Part shown: positions 8,901 through 17,449 of the stretch, one piece after another
Layout of the letters: every line of letters begins with the position of its first letter
How positions within the stretch are numbered: position 1 is the first letter of the stretch
Position numbers and translations under genes: made by a program
Source of the DNA: Elysia marginata
Taxonomy: Eukaryota > Mollusca > Gastropoda > Plakobranchidae
DNA: 21,775 nucleotides
NCBI GenBank assembly: GCA_019649035.1
Contig: BMAT01012287.1
Span: forward strand, 73,333 to 95,107
Direction of reading: 5' to 3'
Notes under the pieces: generated by a model
Database searches by the model: none
Seen by the model: only the letters and a program-made list of their open reading frames with translations
Told to the model about the DNA's origin: nothing

Positions 8901-10733
8901 TGCATGATAGAAGTTATTCAAAGTTCACAAAATTAATGACGAAGATGTTGCTGATGATGGATGAATCGTTCTTGCTATTCTATGATATTTTTTGTGTGGA
9001 CCTTATAATGATGCTTGGTATTTTCCTTTTAAGTTGACTTAGTTGATTAGCTTTGTTTTCTTCTCTCCCAATCGATTATGCATTTAGAGATGCTAAAACC
9101 TTTCTTTTTGTCTTTCAAATTTCATGATTTAAAACATGTTTTTGGTTTGTCAAAGTAGTTCTTTTCCTTGGTAAGCTAAGACTCTATGTCATCTATGGCT
9201 GGGATGTTAAGGGTTTTAAAGACTTGATTCCCTATAACACAAAGACACATTCAAACATTTTAATCTGATTGAACTTCCAGACCGCAGCATCGCCCAGGTT
9301 GCAATCCGCTGGGTACTCCAGAGAGATGTGACCACCTCTGTCATCATCGGGGCCAGGACACTGGAGCAACTGGACCAGAACATGGCGGTCAACGACTGGT
9401 CGCTGACGGCTGATGAGGTTTTTATGCTTTCTCTTCTTGAACATAGCTTTTTTTTCTCTTATTCAAACTGTACAGTTCAATTAACGTGTGTCTAAAATTG
9501 ACTAGGTAAAAGAGAAACTAATAAGATACCTGAACAGGCAGAAGTTCTGTGAATTGTAAATAAAGGAAAAGCTTAGAAAAAGTTGCGATGGAATCAGTGC
9601 AAATGAGCTGGAAACAAGAAACTTGATTTTGAGAAAAAGTCTTGCGTTCAGGGCAAATGAGTCAAAAATTGGAAATTCATATTTTGAGAAAACACCATTT
9701 AAGTCTTCTAAATCTTTCTTTTTCTTTAAACTCCAAATCAGCAAAAGTTTTAATATCTTTCTACAAAAGACTGATAATTTTATGAAAGTTTTAACTTTGG
9801 GAGACGAAGCAAAATGTCTGGTTTAAAAGAGAAAAACCTGTCAAGGCGAAAATTGCGACAACTCATTCACTGAGGACGCAAGACATTTATTCCTGTTTTT
9901 CACTATATTTCTTATAGAAAGGAGCGCTACCATTTTCTAACATGATTTTAATGATTCCATCTCTTGTTAACATTTGCATGTAATATGCATGCTTAAAATA
10001 TGAAGGTGTTATAGGCAATAGTTATAGCCAACTTATTTGTATAAGTGACATACATACTTTATCTACAGTGAAAGTGGAAACGTTTTTTATTATATGTCTT
10101 ACCATTAGTTCATTTGACTAATGCAGTAAACTTCACATCACCAAGGCGTCAGAATTTTTAATAGGTAGATTTTCTCAGCTTCAATCAATGCAAATGGTCT
10201 GTTTAGCTCTGACCCCAAAATGATGTAAAATTAACTCTTTTCTGGCAGCTTCTTTCGTGGCTAATTCTTTGAATAGTATAAGGAAGAATTTTTTTCTTGC
10301 CCAATTCTTTTATGCATAATAATGAAGCTTTCATGATGGAGGATAAATAATCCTGTGAACTTTGAATAAACTTCTACCATTCAATAATACTTTGGAGAAT
10401 GCCTTGTAAAGCATCATTACCATATTTCTCTCTAATCTTCTCAGGGATGACATGTGGCTTTTTTTCCTTTTTTTTTTGTGCTACTTGTATTGATGATAAT
10501 TATTTATGAGGTGCAATGCCCAACCTGTTTTCCTTTTTTTAATTTTTATAATTGATCGGCCTCCTTGATATCAAAACTATAGTGTAACCAGTTGTTATTT
10601 GTGTATTTTTTAACAGATGAAGCAACTGGACGATGCGTCAGCTCTGGACGTGAATTACCCGTATTTGACTATCAACTTGTTTAATGCAGATCGAGTCAAT
10701 GGCTGCACCAACGACTACTATGTTGCTTTTTAA
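2774..10733 (+). CDS. AKR gene A: YajO/Tas-like aldo-keto reductase, 3' part, five exons
   Basis: Joined exons 2774-2947, 6332-6429, 8695-8864, 9281-9417 and 10617-10733 read through in one frame to TAA at 10731-10733, giving 231 residues. All four introns obey GT..AG, with phases 0, 2, 1 and 0. The product matches the C-terminal two thirds of NADPH-dependent aldo-keto reductases (PF00248, TIM barrel, about 330-350 residues): the active-site His strand (THCFDNATP), [21 protein letters not shown] and [14 protein letters not shown]. The catalytic Asp, Tyr and Lys belong to the missing N-terminal third, so the gene either starts left of the window or is 5' truncated. Predicted role: cytosolic NADPH-dependent carbonyl reduction; substrate unknown. 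Database relatives are often labelled YajO-like, but that name does not prove the reaction. It faces paralogue gene B tail to tail. Intron 1 carries a 1.6-kb transposon and a SINE fragment. Confidence 0.88.
2948..3300 (+). other. gene A intron, first part
   Basis: Non-coding sequence between the donor at 2948 and the transposon that begins near 3301. It holds a short telomere-like stretch at 3047-3072. Nothing else was recognised. Confidence 0.6.
3047..3072 (+). repeat. short TTAGGG-like interstitial repeat
   Basis: TTAGGGTTAGGG followed by degenerate copies (TCAGGG, TTATGG). Only two perfect units are present, so this may be chance or a remnant. Confidence 0.5.
3301..3326 (+). repeat. left terminal inverted repeat of the 1.6-kb transposon
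   Basis: Pairs with 4892-4917. The first 15 bases are identical after reverse complementation, and the following CTCAAATRTG is nearly so. Confidence 0.85.
3510..3595. repeat. inverted repeat (stem-loop) inside the transposon
   Basis: CCCAATCAATAAAATGGAA at 3511-3529 is complementary to TTCCGTTTTATTGATTGGGG at 3576-3595, with one mismatch. The 46-base spacer is purine-rich. It lies just downstream of the transposase stop, between the subterminal repeats and the coding region. Confidence 0.75.
3603..4605 (-). pseudogene. DDE_3 transposase of the 1.6-kb transposon, broken
   Basis: Starts at ATG 4605-4603. The N-terminal part (about residues 10-50, with [20 protein letters not shown]) is a helix-turn-helix. 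An in-frame TAA lies at 4311-4309 and a frameshift follows near 4265-4275, after which [16 protein letters not shown] resumes the family sequence to a stop at 3605-3603. The catalytic core is complete: Asp in IYIDEAG (4154-4152), Asp in [10 protein letters not shown] (3920-3918) and Glu in LNICENAF (3821-3819). There are 32 residues between the second Asp and the Glu. [11 protein letters not shown] and [15 protein letters not shown] are further family marks. [14 protein letters not shown] departs from the usual YSPxLNPIEN. Two lesions make it non-functional as it stands. Confidence 0.88.
4892..4917 (-). repeat. right terminal inverted repeat of the 1.6-kb transposon
   Basis: Reverse complement of the left end at 3301-3326, with two mismatches over 26 bases. 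It is followed by CTTTAC, unlike the sequence on the left side. Confidence 0.85.
4918..5527 (+). other. gene A intron, no recognisable feature
   Basis: AT-rich intronic sequence between the transposon and a SINE remnant. It contains a short TATACATATATATA run at about 5271-5284 and an A-run at about 5429. No coding signal was seen. Confidence 0.5.
5528..5664 (-). mobile_element. degraded SINE body (same family as 18691-18953)
   Basis: Aligns in the same orientation with the body of the SINE at 18691-18953. Shared blocks include GTGAG..TTTGCCATT.CTTTCCT, AGTCTT.AGA.GACCTAG, then GTG.TGG.TGGGCACAG and CC.GACT.TGG. The tRNA-like head and the outer tail are not recognisable here, so this is an old, truncated copy in the gene A intron. 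Confidence 0.75.
5665..6331 (+). other. gene A intron, no recognisable feature
   Basis: AT-rich. It includes a C-run at about 5713 and an 18-base T-run at 6001-6018. It ends in the acceptor TTCTCATAG at 6331. The open frame over 5968-6315 is low-complexity and shows no family signature. Confidence 0.5.
6332..6429 (+). CDS. gene A exon: QQYSL to LPWSPLKG
   Basis: The acceptor is TTCTCATAG|CAACAATACAG; the donor is AAAGG|GTCAGT, leaving phase 2. It encodes [16 protein letters not shown], then [17 protein letters not shown]. The QY pair and the LPWSPL loop are the cofactor-binding signatures of the YajO/Tas-type AKR branch. The 98-bp length and phases equal those of the gene B exon 21599-21696. 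By hand count about 18 of 98 bases differ between the copies. Confidence 0.92.
6461..6843 (+). mobile_element. piggyBac-like MITE, non-autonomous
   Basis: A perfect 15-base terminal inverted repeat, CCCTATCTGGCACTT, lies at 6461-6475 with its complement at 6829-6843. The right end abuts TTAA (6844-6847), the piggyBac target. The left end abuts CTCA instead, which could be a mutated TTAA; another TTAA lies 9 bases further left. Inside are repeated palindromes of the form GGGGTCC-N4-GGACCCC at 6477-6494 and 6666-6683, with degenerate copies near 6732 and 6783. No coding capacity. It starts 31 bases after the donor of exon 6332-6429. Confidence 0.7.
6846..7090 (+). mobile_element. MITE family copy (GTCTTGCG-type), degraded
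   Basis: Interior blocks match the copies at 9639-9884 and, inverted, 20555-20815: GAGAAAAYACCAT, AACAAAAATTTTAATATCTT, TTGTTCAAAACAGC, and GAAATTGCGACATCTGACTC followed by ATTCA. Its terminal repeats have decayed. It directly follows the piggyBac-like MITE in the gene A intron. Confidence 0.6.
7091..8694 (+). other. gene A intron, long unassigned stretch
   Basis: AT-rich intron sequence with no recognised coding or RNA gene. A purine-rich plus-strand patch occurs at about 7734-7835. It ends in a T-rich tract and the acceptor CTTTCAG at 8694. Confidence 0.5.
8695..8864 (+). CDS. gene A exon: [13 protein letters not shown] to KKYG
   Basis: The acceptor is TTACTTTCAG|CGGCC; the donor is TATG|GTAGAC, phase 1. 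It encodes [17 protein letters not shown], then [20 protein letters not shown], then [20 protein letters not shown]. This is the loop and helix region after the LPWSPLKGG strand, usual in this AKR branch. Its gene B partner is 20216-20385, also 170 bp. About 35 of 170 bases differ (roughly 79% identity), including about ten amino-acid changes. Confidence 0.92.
8865..9280 (+). other. gene A short intron (416 bp)
   Basis: Begins GTAGAC and ends CTTCCAG. Nothing was recognised inside it. Confidence 0.7.
9281..9417 (+). CDS. gene A exon: [10 protein letters not shown] and GAR cofactor motif
   Basis: The acceptor is GAACTTCCAG|ACCGC; the donor is GATGAG|GTTTTT, phase 0. It encodes [16 protein letters not shown], then [19 protein letters not shown] and [11 protein letters not shown]. 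The [13 protein letters not shown] segment is the NADPH 2'-phosphate/adenine-binding signature of AKRs. It is nearly the same as gene B exon 19478-19614: about 8 of 137 bases differ, six of them silent, with only V/L and D/E replaced. That is much closer than the neighbouring exons. Confidence 0.93.
9639..9884 (+). mobile_element. MITE family copy (GTCTTGCG-type), 246 bp
   Basis: The left end GTCTTGCGTTCAGGGCAAAT, then GAGTC, pairs with the right end ACTCATTCACTGAGGACGCA, then AGAC, as an imperfect terminal inverted repeat of about 25 bases. The interior CAGCAAAAGTTTTAATATCT matches the copies at 6846-7090 and 20555-20815. Non-coding. It lies in the last intron of gene A. Confidence 0.75.
9885..10616 (+). 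other. gene A last intron, 3' part
   Basis: AT-rich with T-runs near 10461 and 10535. No feature was recognised. It ends in the acceptor TTTTTTAACAG. Confidence 0.5.
10617..10733 (+). CDS. gene A last exon and stop
   Basis: The acceptor is TTTTTTAACAG|ATGAAGC. It encodes [18 protein letters not shown], then [20 protein letters not shown], stop TAA. The leading ATG is an internal Met, because the upstream exon ends in phase 0. It aligns with the gene B last exon through MKQLDD, YPY, INL, DRVN and NDYYV but is much more diverged (roughly half the residues identical), and it ends three residues earlier. Confidence 0.9.
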   Translation: MKQLDDASALDVNYPYLTINLFNADRVNGCTNDYYVAF

Positions 10734-11085
10734 GCCATTTCATTTCGCAGGAAACTTTACCACATTGTTTTATCTGTTAAGCAGATACTTTATTGGTTTT
10801 GTAAACAGAAATGTTAAGAAGTTTGTCCCGGAATGTTTTTTTTTTTTTTGCTGGGTCTCTCTTTACTTTAACCAGGGTTTTTGTATCCAATGACGGTGAT
10901 TTAAAGCACAAAATTTGCTAGACCTGATTTTGTTTGTTAGAGGTTGAAAAAAAAAGATAGATTACAGTTTCACAATTTTTGTATCTAATCATGTATGTGA
11001 AATGTCTCCCATTCTATCCAAGATTTCAAATGAGCCCTAGGTTGCGCAGCCTAGTTTTAATAAACAGGCTTTTAAAATATATCGA
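10734..11085 (+). other. probable 3' UTR of gene A
   Basis: Runs from the stop codon to just past the only AATAAA hexamer in the first 350 bases after it (11059-11064). No open frame of note continues from the stop. Confidence 0.55.
11059..11064 (+). terminator. candidate poly(A) signal of gene A (AATAAA)
   Basis: A canonical AATAAA 326 bases after the TAA. Cleavage would be expected 10-30 bases downstream, which falls at the start of the hairpin at 11079-11163. Confidence 0.55.
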
Positions 11086-11163
11086 TGGCAGGCACATCAA
11101 ACCTCTGATGTGGCTTTTTTTCTTATAGCAAAATCAGAGGTTTGATGTGCCTGTCATCGTTAT
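11079..11163. repeat. near-perfect 31-bp hairpin with 23-base loop
   Basis: Arms 11079-11109 and 11133-11163 are reverse complements except for one mismatch and one position that would form a G:U pair in RNA. The core is GGCACATCAAACCTCTGAT. It is either a miRNA-precursor-like hairpin, a 3'-end structure of gene A, or a recent inverted duplication. A small palindromic element is equally possible. Confidence 0.85.
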
Positions 11164-11165
11164 GG

Positions 11166-11507
11166 GAGTTTAGAGGTTTTAGATATTCTTGCTAAAAACA
11201 TTTCTGAACAGTTTTCACACCTGATTCGTGTTGGAATTTCATATTTTATGTGTTTAATTTTAATTGGTATGGTTGCTAAGGCCTTTATGCCTTTATAGTT
11301 GTCCAATCATTAAAGTCAATTGTCTCCCTTCTCTGAATTTTTACAAGTCCTGGCCCTGACGGTTTCAAACAGCTATAACTTCACACAGAAGCATGATAGA
11401 GCTTTCTGTTGGCTGGATTTGAAATTAGAGAAAATAAGCTTTACTGTGATACCAATATCTTATTCCCTTGCAAATTCGACTTAAGACTCATTTTGACTTG
11501 CTGCAAA
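11166..11507 (+). repeat. dispersed repeat, truncated copy of the MITE at 13670-14104
   Basis: Shares AATTGGTATGGTTGCTAAGG, TATAACTTCAYACAGAAGCA and AGAGAAAATAAGCTTT, in the same order and orientation, with 13770-14104. The right end GACTCATTTTGACTTGCTGC corresponds to the terminal repeat of that copy. The left terminal repeat is missing; the hairpin sits there instead. Confidence 0.8.
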
Positions 11508-11685
11508 ACAAATAAATTTTTATAACAATAAGCCAGACTTGTGCTGTTGTAGAAAGAAAGGTGGGGTGAGGAGAGGGTGTTAAGAAGCTTCAGTGAAAGG
11601 TAATAAATCAGTACATATCATTTTTTTTTGCAAGTATGTAATTTATGGCTTGAAATGCACAGCACTCCAAAGGTTGTTTTGACAT
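11508..11685. other. intergenic sequence left of the assembly gap
   Basis: AT-rich, with a purine-rich patch at about 11550-11600. No gene recognised. Confidence 0.5.
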
Positions 11686-11775
11686 NNNNNNNNNNNNNNN
11701 NNNNNNNNNNNNNNNNNNNNNNNNNNNNNNNNNNNNNNNNNNNNNNNNNNNNNNNNNNNNNNNNNNNNNNNNNNN
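11686..11775. other. assembly gap (90 N)
   Basis: Ninety undetermined bases, followed at once by a 14-C homopolymer (11776-11789). The missing sequence may be a C/G-rich or simple repeat. Confidence 0.99.
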
Positions 11776-11789
11776 CCCCCCCCCCCCCC

Positions 11790-12273
11790 TAGTCTCAAAC
11801 AAGGCCTTTACCAATGGAGAGCCTGCAAGGCGAATTTATCCATGCTTTTTTTTTTCTAACCCTAGATGTGTCACATATTAATTTTTATGTCATAATCTCC
11901 AATAGCTTTAGTGCTAAAAATGGAAATCTGTTTATAGGCCGATTAAATTAGCTGGTCGACACTTATTGGGCTAAAATGAGTTATTGTGGATTTTGCAACT
12001 CGACCTCTCAATTTTGTTGTTTTTACGAATCCTGTGAATGCTCGAAATAAATGCTACAATGTATTTATGTTTTGGTACAGGATGAAGTTTGCCGGCAAGC
12101 CCTTCATTTTGTTAATTAATCTGCTGCTTTGCTCCCACGAAGTGCATTATTTTGTTCCCTCTGTCTTGATCTTAGTCTCTGTAACATAATTATACTGAGC
12201 TTAGCTTTCAGGTTTGTTTCTTGATGGAAAATATGTTTGTTTGTCTGCCTTAACCCTAACAAGACAATTATGT
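11790..12273. other. intergenic stretch, nothing recognised
   Basis: AT-rich. No coding, RNA or repeat signature was identified. Confidence 0.5.
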
Positions 12274-12540
12274 GATTTATTATTGATGTTGCACTTATTC
12301 TTTACCATTATAATTATCACTACAGCTGTTATTATTAACATTGTTATTATTTTTCATTGTGAATGGGATTTATTGTTGTTACATTTATTCTTTATGATTA
12401 TAATTATCACTGCAGTTATTATTGTTTTTGTTATTATATTTTATTGTGAATGGAATTTATTGTTGATCTTACATTTATTCTTTACTACTATAATTATCAT
12501 CACATTTATTATTATGATTGTTATTTTTTTATTGAAATGA
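12274..12540 (+). repeat. tandem repeat, about three units of 87 bp
   Basis: Units begin near 12274, 12361 and 12448. Each contains TTATTNTTG..., ACTTATTCTTT or ACATTTATTCTTT, then TATAATTATCAYYAC and a TTATTATT-rich end. The period of 87 is a multiple of three, which keeps an open frame of Ile/Leu-rich residues across the array. That frame is a composition effect and not a gene. Confidence 0.85.
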
Positions 12541-13058
12541 TAGCTGATGATATAAAATATGATGTCATAAGTATTGTTATCAATGTCATCATCAACATCT
12601 TCAAAATCTTTGTTGTTATGAATTTGATTACTATTCTACTTATTATAAAATCTTCTGTACTTTAATTTTTTTTTTCTTACGTGGTTTATTGTGGTTTTGA
12701 AACATACAAACTGAACAATTCCAATTCTTCTTGATATGATATCAGTGGCCATAGTTTTAAACATTTTTTTTTTCAAAATCTTTTTTGATATAATATAAGC
12801 CTTGTATGTTATTGATCAATATCATGCCAAATTGGAAATTTTATTAAACAGATTAATCGAGCTTTGGAGTTCCTTTCTAGTCTCTGTTTATCTAATGCTA
12901 TGACTGGTACATTTTTCAGTTTTATATCCGTATGTTTGGTGTCACCATTGTTTTGTACAGATCAGTCCGTATAACTTGAACCTGGATAAATGAATTACTT
13001 GCCTAATTCAAACTGTATTCAGATTACTGATCTTGTTTTTCCTCCTTCGTTTAATCAT
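12541..13058. other. intergenic stretch, nothing recognised
   Basis: AT-rich with T-runs. No gene or repeat signature was recognised. Confidence 0.5.
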
Positions 13059-13431
13059 CATCGCTGTAGGTTTCTAACCGACTAACTCTATATATATATA
13101 TTCTGAGTTTGATGTAAATGTAGTCGCTCATATCCATCCCTGTGGTTTTCTAATCAACTTGGCCCGTTTAGTGCGAATTCTAAGTCAGCTGGATAAAGTC
13201 CTGAATAGCTATTGCTGTTGGTTTCTAACCGTCTAACTTAGAATTTGGGTCAAGTGGAGTTCGACCCTTAGACAGCCACAGAGGTGGATGTGAGTGAGTA
13301 AACCAAATACTCGACATAGTTAAGGCTATTGAAACCACAGTGATAGATGTAGATTAGATATGATTCCCTTAATGGCTAACTCAGCATTTAAGCTGAACAG
13401 AGTTAGTTGGTCAGAAACCTTCAGCAACGAT
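13059..13431. mobile_element. foldback MITE with imperfect inverted arms
   Basis: The left end 13059-13090 (ATCGCTGTAGGTTTCTAACC, then GACTAACTCT) is the inverted counterpart of the right end 13400-13431. Further inward pairs also match inverted: TCGCTCATATCCATCCCTGT against the complement of 13280-13305, and CTTGGCCC..AATTCTAAGT against the complement of 13233-13255. An extra direct copy of the terminal motif occurs at 13214-13238. No coding capacity. A clear target-site duplication was not found. Confidence 0.75.
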
Positions 13432-13669
13432 ATACCAATAATTCAAATTACGGACTATTGAAAGTTAAATTCTATACCAAATATCTGAACTGGATTGAAT
13501 GGCATTTTATTTTTTTTTTACATGATTTTTGTTCAAATCAAGTTCAGTTTTATAACGTTATTATGAAGAGTGATTCATGCTCAATTCTGTATTTCTTACA
13601 GATTTCCTTGTAAGGTTTTTTTCCAGCTACCTTCATGACAACTACCTTTTGTTCATGGCTAAGGCATTT

Positions 13670-14104
13670 GTCTTGCATTCGGTCCAAATGAGTCATAAGC
13701 CAAAAGGCTTATTTTGGAGATATTGGCTTTTAAAGTTCAGAGGGTGTTTGGAAGTAAAATTTTTTCAAATTGTAGATGTTGACGCTAAAACCATTTCTAA
13801 GCAGTTTTCATTCCTAATTTAAGTTGAAATTTTACTTTTTAGGTTTTAAATTCAAATTGGTATGGTTGCTAAGGCCTCAATACCTTTTATAGTGGTTTAA
13901 ACTTTAAATGCTGTTTTCTCCCCTTTCTGACATTTAACAAGTCCTAAACCTTTTGACTCCAAACGGCTATAACTTCATACAGAAGCATGACAGAGCTTTT
14001 CTGTTTAATGTATTTGAAAGTAGAGAAAATAAGCTTTTCTTTGATAACAATATCTGACTACCTTCCAATTTCGACATAAGACTCATTTGGACTGGTTGCA
14101 AGGC
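13670..14104 (+). mobile_element. MITE, 435 bp, with inverted ends
   Basis: The left end GTCTTGCATTCGGTCCAAAT, then GAGTCATA (13670-13697), pairs with the right end 14075-14104 as an inverted repeat of about 28 bases. The interior matches the truncated copy at 11166-11507. The ends resemble those of the smaller copies at 9639-9884 and 20555-20815, so this is probably a longer member of the same terminal-repeat family with a different interior. Confidence 0.78.
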
Positions 14105-15189
14105 GTTTATGCTTTCTGACATCTTTAGATGTTAAAGTAATAATTTCTGAGCTCTCTGTACAACATGTACAACTGAGAAAAGTATCAATCAGTAAAATTT
14201 ATGATTTTGATGATAGGAAAATTAAGAGGCCAATATGTTCAATAGCTAAACTAGAACCAAAGTACTTGGGGGCCAGGTTTGAACGCTACATGGTAATTCC
14301 ATGAGTTCTTGCCAATCTGTATTTGTGGCAACATGTAGCTGTATGTCCATACCAAAGGAAGAACTCTATAGAATGTAAGTTTCTATCACAACTATGAATG
14401 CTGTTCTAGACTTACTTCTCTGCCCTCCCCCTCACACACACCCAACCACAGCCTGGTGTTTTGCACAAAGTTGATTGTTATTGTTTATCCACCAAGTTAA
14501 GAAGATGTTGACAGTGCAATAGATCAACATTGATACCGGTACAATTATTAACAAAGAGCAGACCCAGTGACTGCTTAGCAAAAGAGGACACTTAAAGATA
14601 GGATAGTGGAAGGGCAAATAGCTGTGGTGCTTTGTTTTGGGTAGGGGAAAGGCAAAAGGCTCTGGTGCTTCGTTAAACAGTAATAACTCAGGCATGCAAG
14701 ATTTCCGATTTTTGCAAAAATTCCGATTTTTAGCAGTTTTCTTCAGCTGAAAAAGCAGGAAAACTTGAAAAAATTATGACCTAAATGTTAAAGAAAACAT
14801 CCAAAATTAAGAGTCACAGAGAATTAAACTCATTTTAATTGTATAGCTGTGTAGGCAGATATACAGAGTTGTATCTATCTCTTTAAATTAGTCCATCAAA
14901 GGTCTATAAGGGCACCTACAGAGTTTAAAAGTTTCCTGCTTTTTTGAGCGTGAGCTGCTTGCATCTCTGATAACTAATATCACTGTCACTATCTTGAGAC
15001 TGCATTGTAATTGAGACAAAAGCTCAGGTAAGCCGTGTGCGGGTGGCATAAAGGACAAGGTTATCTGAGAGGGGAGGGGTGGGGCTAGGAGTATTGGTGT
15101 GACTGTGATAACCACCAAACGACAAAGTTAGCGCACACATGACTGCAGATACACAACCTCAATGTTTTTGAGTATAGTTATTTTAGTCA
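14105..15189. other. intergenic stretch, no gene recognised
   Basis: Contains an imperfect tandem duplication at about 14609-14675 (GCAAATAGCTGTGGTGCTT against GCAAAAGGCTCTGGTGCTT) and a doubled TTCCGATTTTT at 14702-14733. Open frames at 14432-14695 and 14888-15118 show no family signature. Confidence 0.5.
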
Positions 15190-15364
15190 CTGCCTGTTAA
15201 GTTCATAGCTCCGCGCACTTAGAGTGCCGTTATAGCAGAAGTGGAGGTAACTGGCACCGTTATACCAGTAAAAGTTTAATGATTTTGAAGAGAAAAAAAA
15301 GGGGGGGGGGTGGAAAACAGGAGTTGCTGTCACAAATCTAGCCGTTATATATGGACTTGACTGT
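15190..15364. repeat. possible small MITE with CCGTTATA repeats
   Basis: The left TGTTAAGTTCATAG and the complement of the right end, AGTCAAGTCCATAT, form a weak inverted pair. CCGTTATA occurs three times inside (about 15227, 15259 and 15342). An A8-G10 run lies between them. Terminal repeats of this style occur in pogo/Tigger-like MITEs, but the match is weak. Confidence 0.35.
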
Positions 15365-16750
15365 ATTTTTTATTGTTTAAAAGTTAATGATGGCGGAATC
15401 TGCATAAAGCACAATGGTTTACACATGTTTTGCAAAGAGTACTTAGTTGTGTGGAGCAATTTTTACATGACAGGGCAGTGATATATTTTGTGCGTAGTCT
15501 CTTTAATGTTGACTGTTAGCTTTTTGTGCACCTAAGCTACTTTAGATAGTGAGAGTGAGGGCCTAGATCGAATTCTAAAAGTCAAAGACATGAATACATG
15601 TACAACTACTTGAAGTAAGCTACAAATATATAGGAGCTTTTAATTAGTTAATGTTTGTTGGACCTTGGGCAAGGTCAATAGATCTATATCTATTTTTAGT
15701 TAAAGCAGGCCTTCATTGGCTGCTTTTGGCAAGACTTGAAAGGCTCATAATCACGCAAGCTTTATTACCTCTTGGCATTACGACGGAATTTATTACAGAG
15801 ATTTTTGGTTTGTAAAGCTGATTCAGAAAAATGTAAAGGTAAAACAGTTAATAGTAGTAAGTACTTAAAATGTAGAGTCTTGTTGGCTCGATTAAAAAAC
15901 AAAAAAAAAAGAATTTTATTGGATTCTTTTTCATCCCTTATACGGCATCCTTGTTGAGTAAAGCAGTAGTAACTAAGAAAAACGTTATCAATGTGAATAA
16001 TATTATATTCAGAATATAAATAAAACAGTATCTAGCGTTGGTAGGTGAATGGATGATGGTGGTGGTGACTTTTGTGGTTGAGGGGAGAGATGTGGGGTGG
16101 AGTTCTTGAGTATTTCTGGAGGTTCCAACGGACAAAGATGTTTTGTTTTTCAACTAAAAAAATGTTGCTTGTGGTCCATCTATTCATCATAAATTTCAAA
16201 TGTTATAGTTTCCTTTTAAGAGCAAAACTTTGAATTTTTTATTTTGTTGTTTTTCCCTTTTTTTTTCGTCTTGATATAAAACAGAATAGAGATCATAGAA
16301 CAGGCAGTAAACGCAGTTTAGAGAATTAATTTTCAGAAAGAACAGAGACAGAGAGACACGGAAAACAAGTCTTCTTTAAAACAAACTAGTGAAGTTTTTT
16401 TTTTCTGTGCTTTCTATTCTGTTTGTGATCCGGTTTGACTAGATGGTTAGATAACATCTTTTGTTAATTTATGCTGTACGGTACGATAAATTGACAAATA
16501 AATAATATCTGCCTCTTAAAACTTATGTGTGGTTAGAAATCTTTGACTAATTTTGAGATTTTAAAAGGTAGGCATGCTTTAAGTAAAATTATTAGAACAT
16601 TACTAATCCTTCCTCTCCAAAGAGTCGCGAGGGAGCACTTCCCCATCCCCAGTCCATCTGGGACTGTTCAGTCTCACGCGGGGCCAAAAAATTTAAGCTC
16701 AATCTCTTGCTATGCAAACTAGTGAAGTCTTCAACACAATGGTGGAATGA
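15365..16750. other. intergenic stretch, no gene recognised
   Basis: AT-rich. Short open frames at 15772-15957, 15938-16153 and 16592-16849 have no recognisable domain. CCAGTCCATCTGGGACTG at about 16649 forms a short dyad. Confidence 0.5.
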
Positions 16751-16754
16751 GTGG

Positions 16755-16790
16755 ACACAAACACACACACCATCACACACACACAAAAGA
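16755..16790 (+). repeat. (CA)n microsatellite, interrupted
   Basis: Two runs of CA dinucleotides separated by CATCA. An ordinary microsatellite. Confidence 0.85.
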
Positions 16791-17399
16791 AAGAACAAAG
16801 AAAGCAGCCATATTTTCTGTCTAAACATAATTTGTGTCTTATCTTTCATGGTTCAGCTATGTGTATCTATCTTTGTAGTAATGCAGAATTTATAATATGC
16901 TGTAGTAACCTCTTCAGAAAGATTTATTTTACTCGTTTCATTTCGCTCTTTAGACTTGTTTTTTTGTTGTAGTGTCAAGTAGGAATTTCCTCCTGTGCTT
17001 GTCGTATGAAGTGCTTACTTTCATAAAAGCAGAGCCTTTTAATGCAAAAAATTGCGACATCTGATTCATTTAAACCATAGTATGCTTTGTAAACATTAAC
17101 GCAGTAAGTGAAGTAGATGTTGAAAATTACATATAAAGAAAGAGTGCTTTTGCAATGCCATTTTTTGCATCACGGAGAAGTAGCATCTAAGTATTTGACA
17201 CTCAACCGTTTACCGTATACTGATTTGCAGGCTCCCAGCTTAAAATTTCTTGTTAGCAGAGTTTTTTAATTTTTTTAAATTGAATACCGGGTAGAAAATT
17301 AGTCATGTTTCTTGCTGTTTTGATCCTGATTTTAATAGTAATCTTTAAGAGATTATTCTATATAAGAGTATGAATATCAATATACTTAACATTCTGCCA
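16791..17399. other. intergenic stretch, one decayed MITE end
   Basis: ATTGCGACATCTGATTCATT at about 17051-17070 resembles the right-end region of the MITE copy at 6846-7090, suggesting an old fragment. Nothing else was recognised. Confidence 0.45.
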
Positions 17400-17449
17400 T
17401 CTACCTCTCTCTCTCTATCTATCTCCCTCCTTCTCTCTCTCTCTCTCAT
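17400..17449 (+). repeat. (CT)n polypyrimidine microsatellite
   Basis: CT runs interrupted by ATCT and CCTT units. An ordinary simple repeat. Confidence 0.85.

Noticed and set aside
8561..9037. 158-codon protein spanning an AKR exon
   Set aside because: Only the 8695-8864 part matches the AKR family. The rest is intron read through both splice sites.
12214..12540. 108-codon membrane-like protein
   Set aside because: The Ile/Leu-rich frame follows from an AT-rich 87-bp tandem repeat; no start context or homology was recognised.
16649..16666. CCAGTCCATCTGGGACTG dyad as an operator
   Set aside because: A single short imperfect palindrome with no gene beside it.
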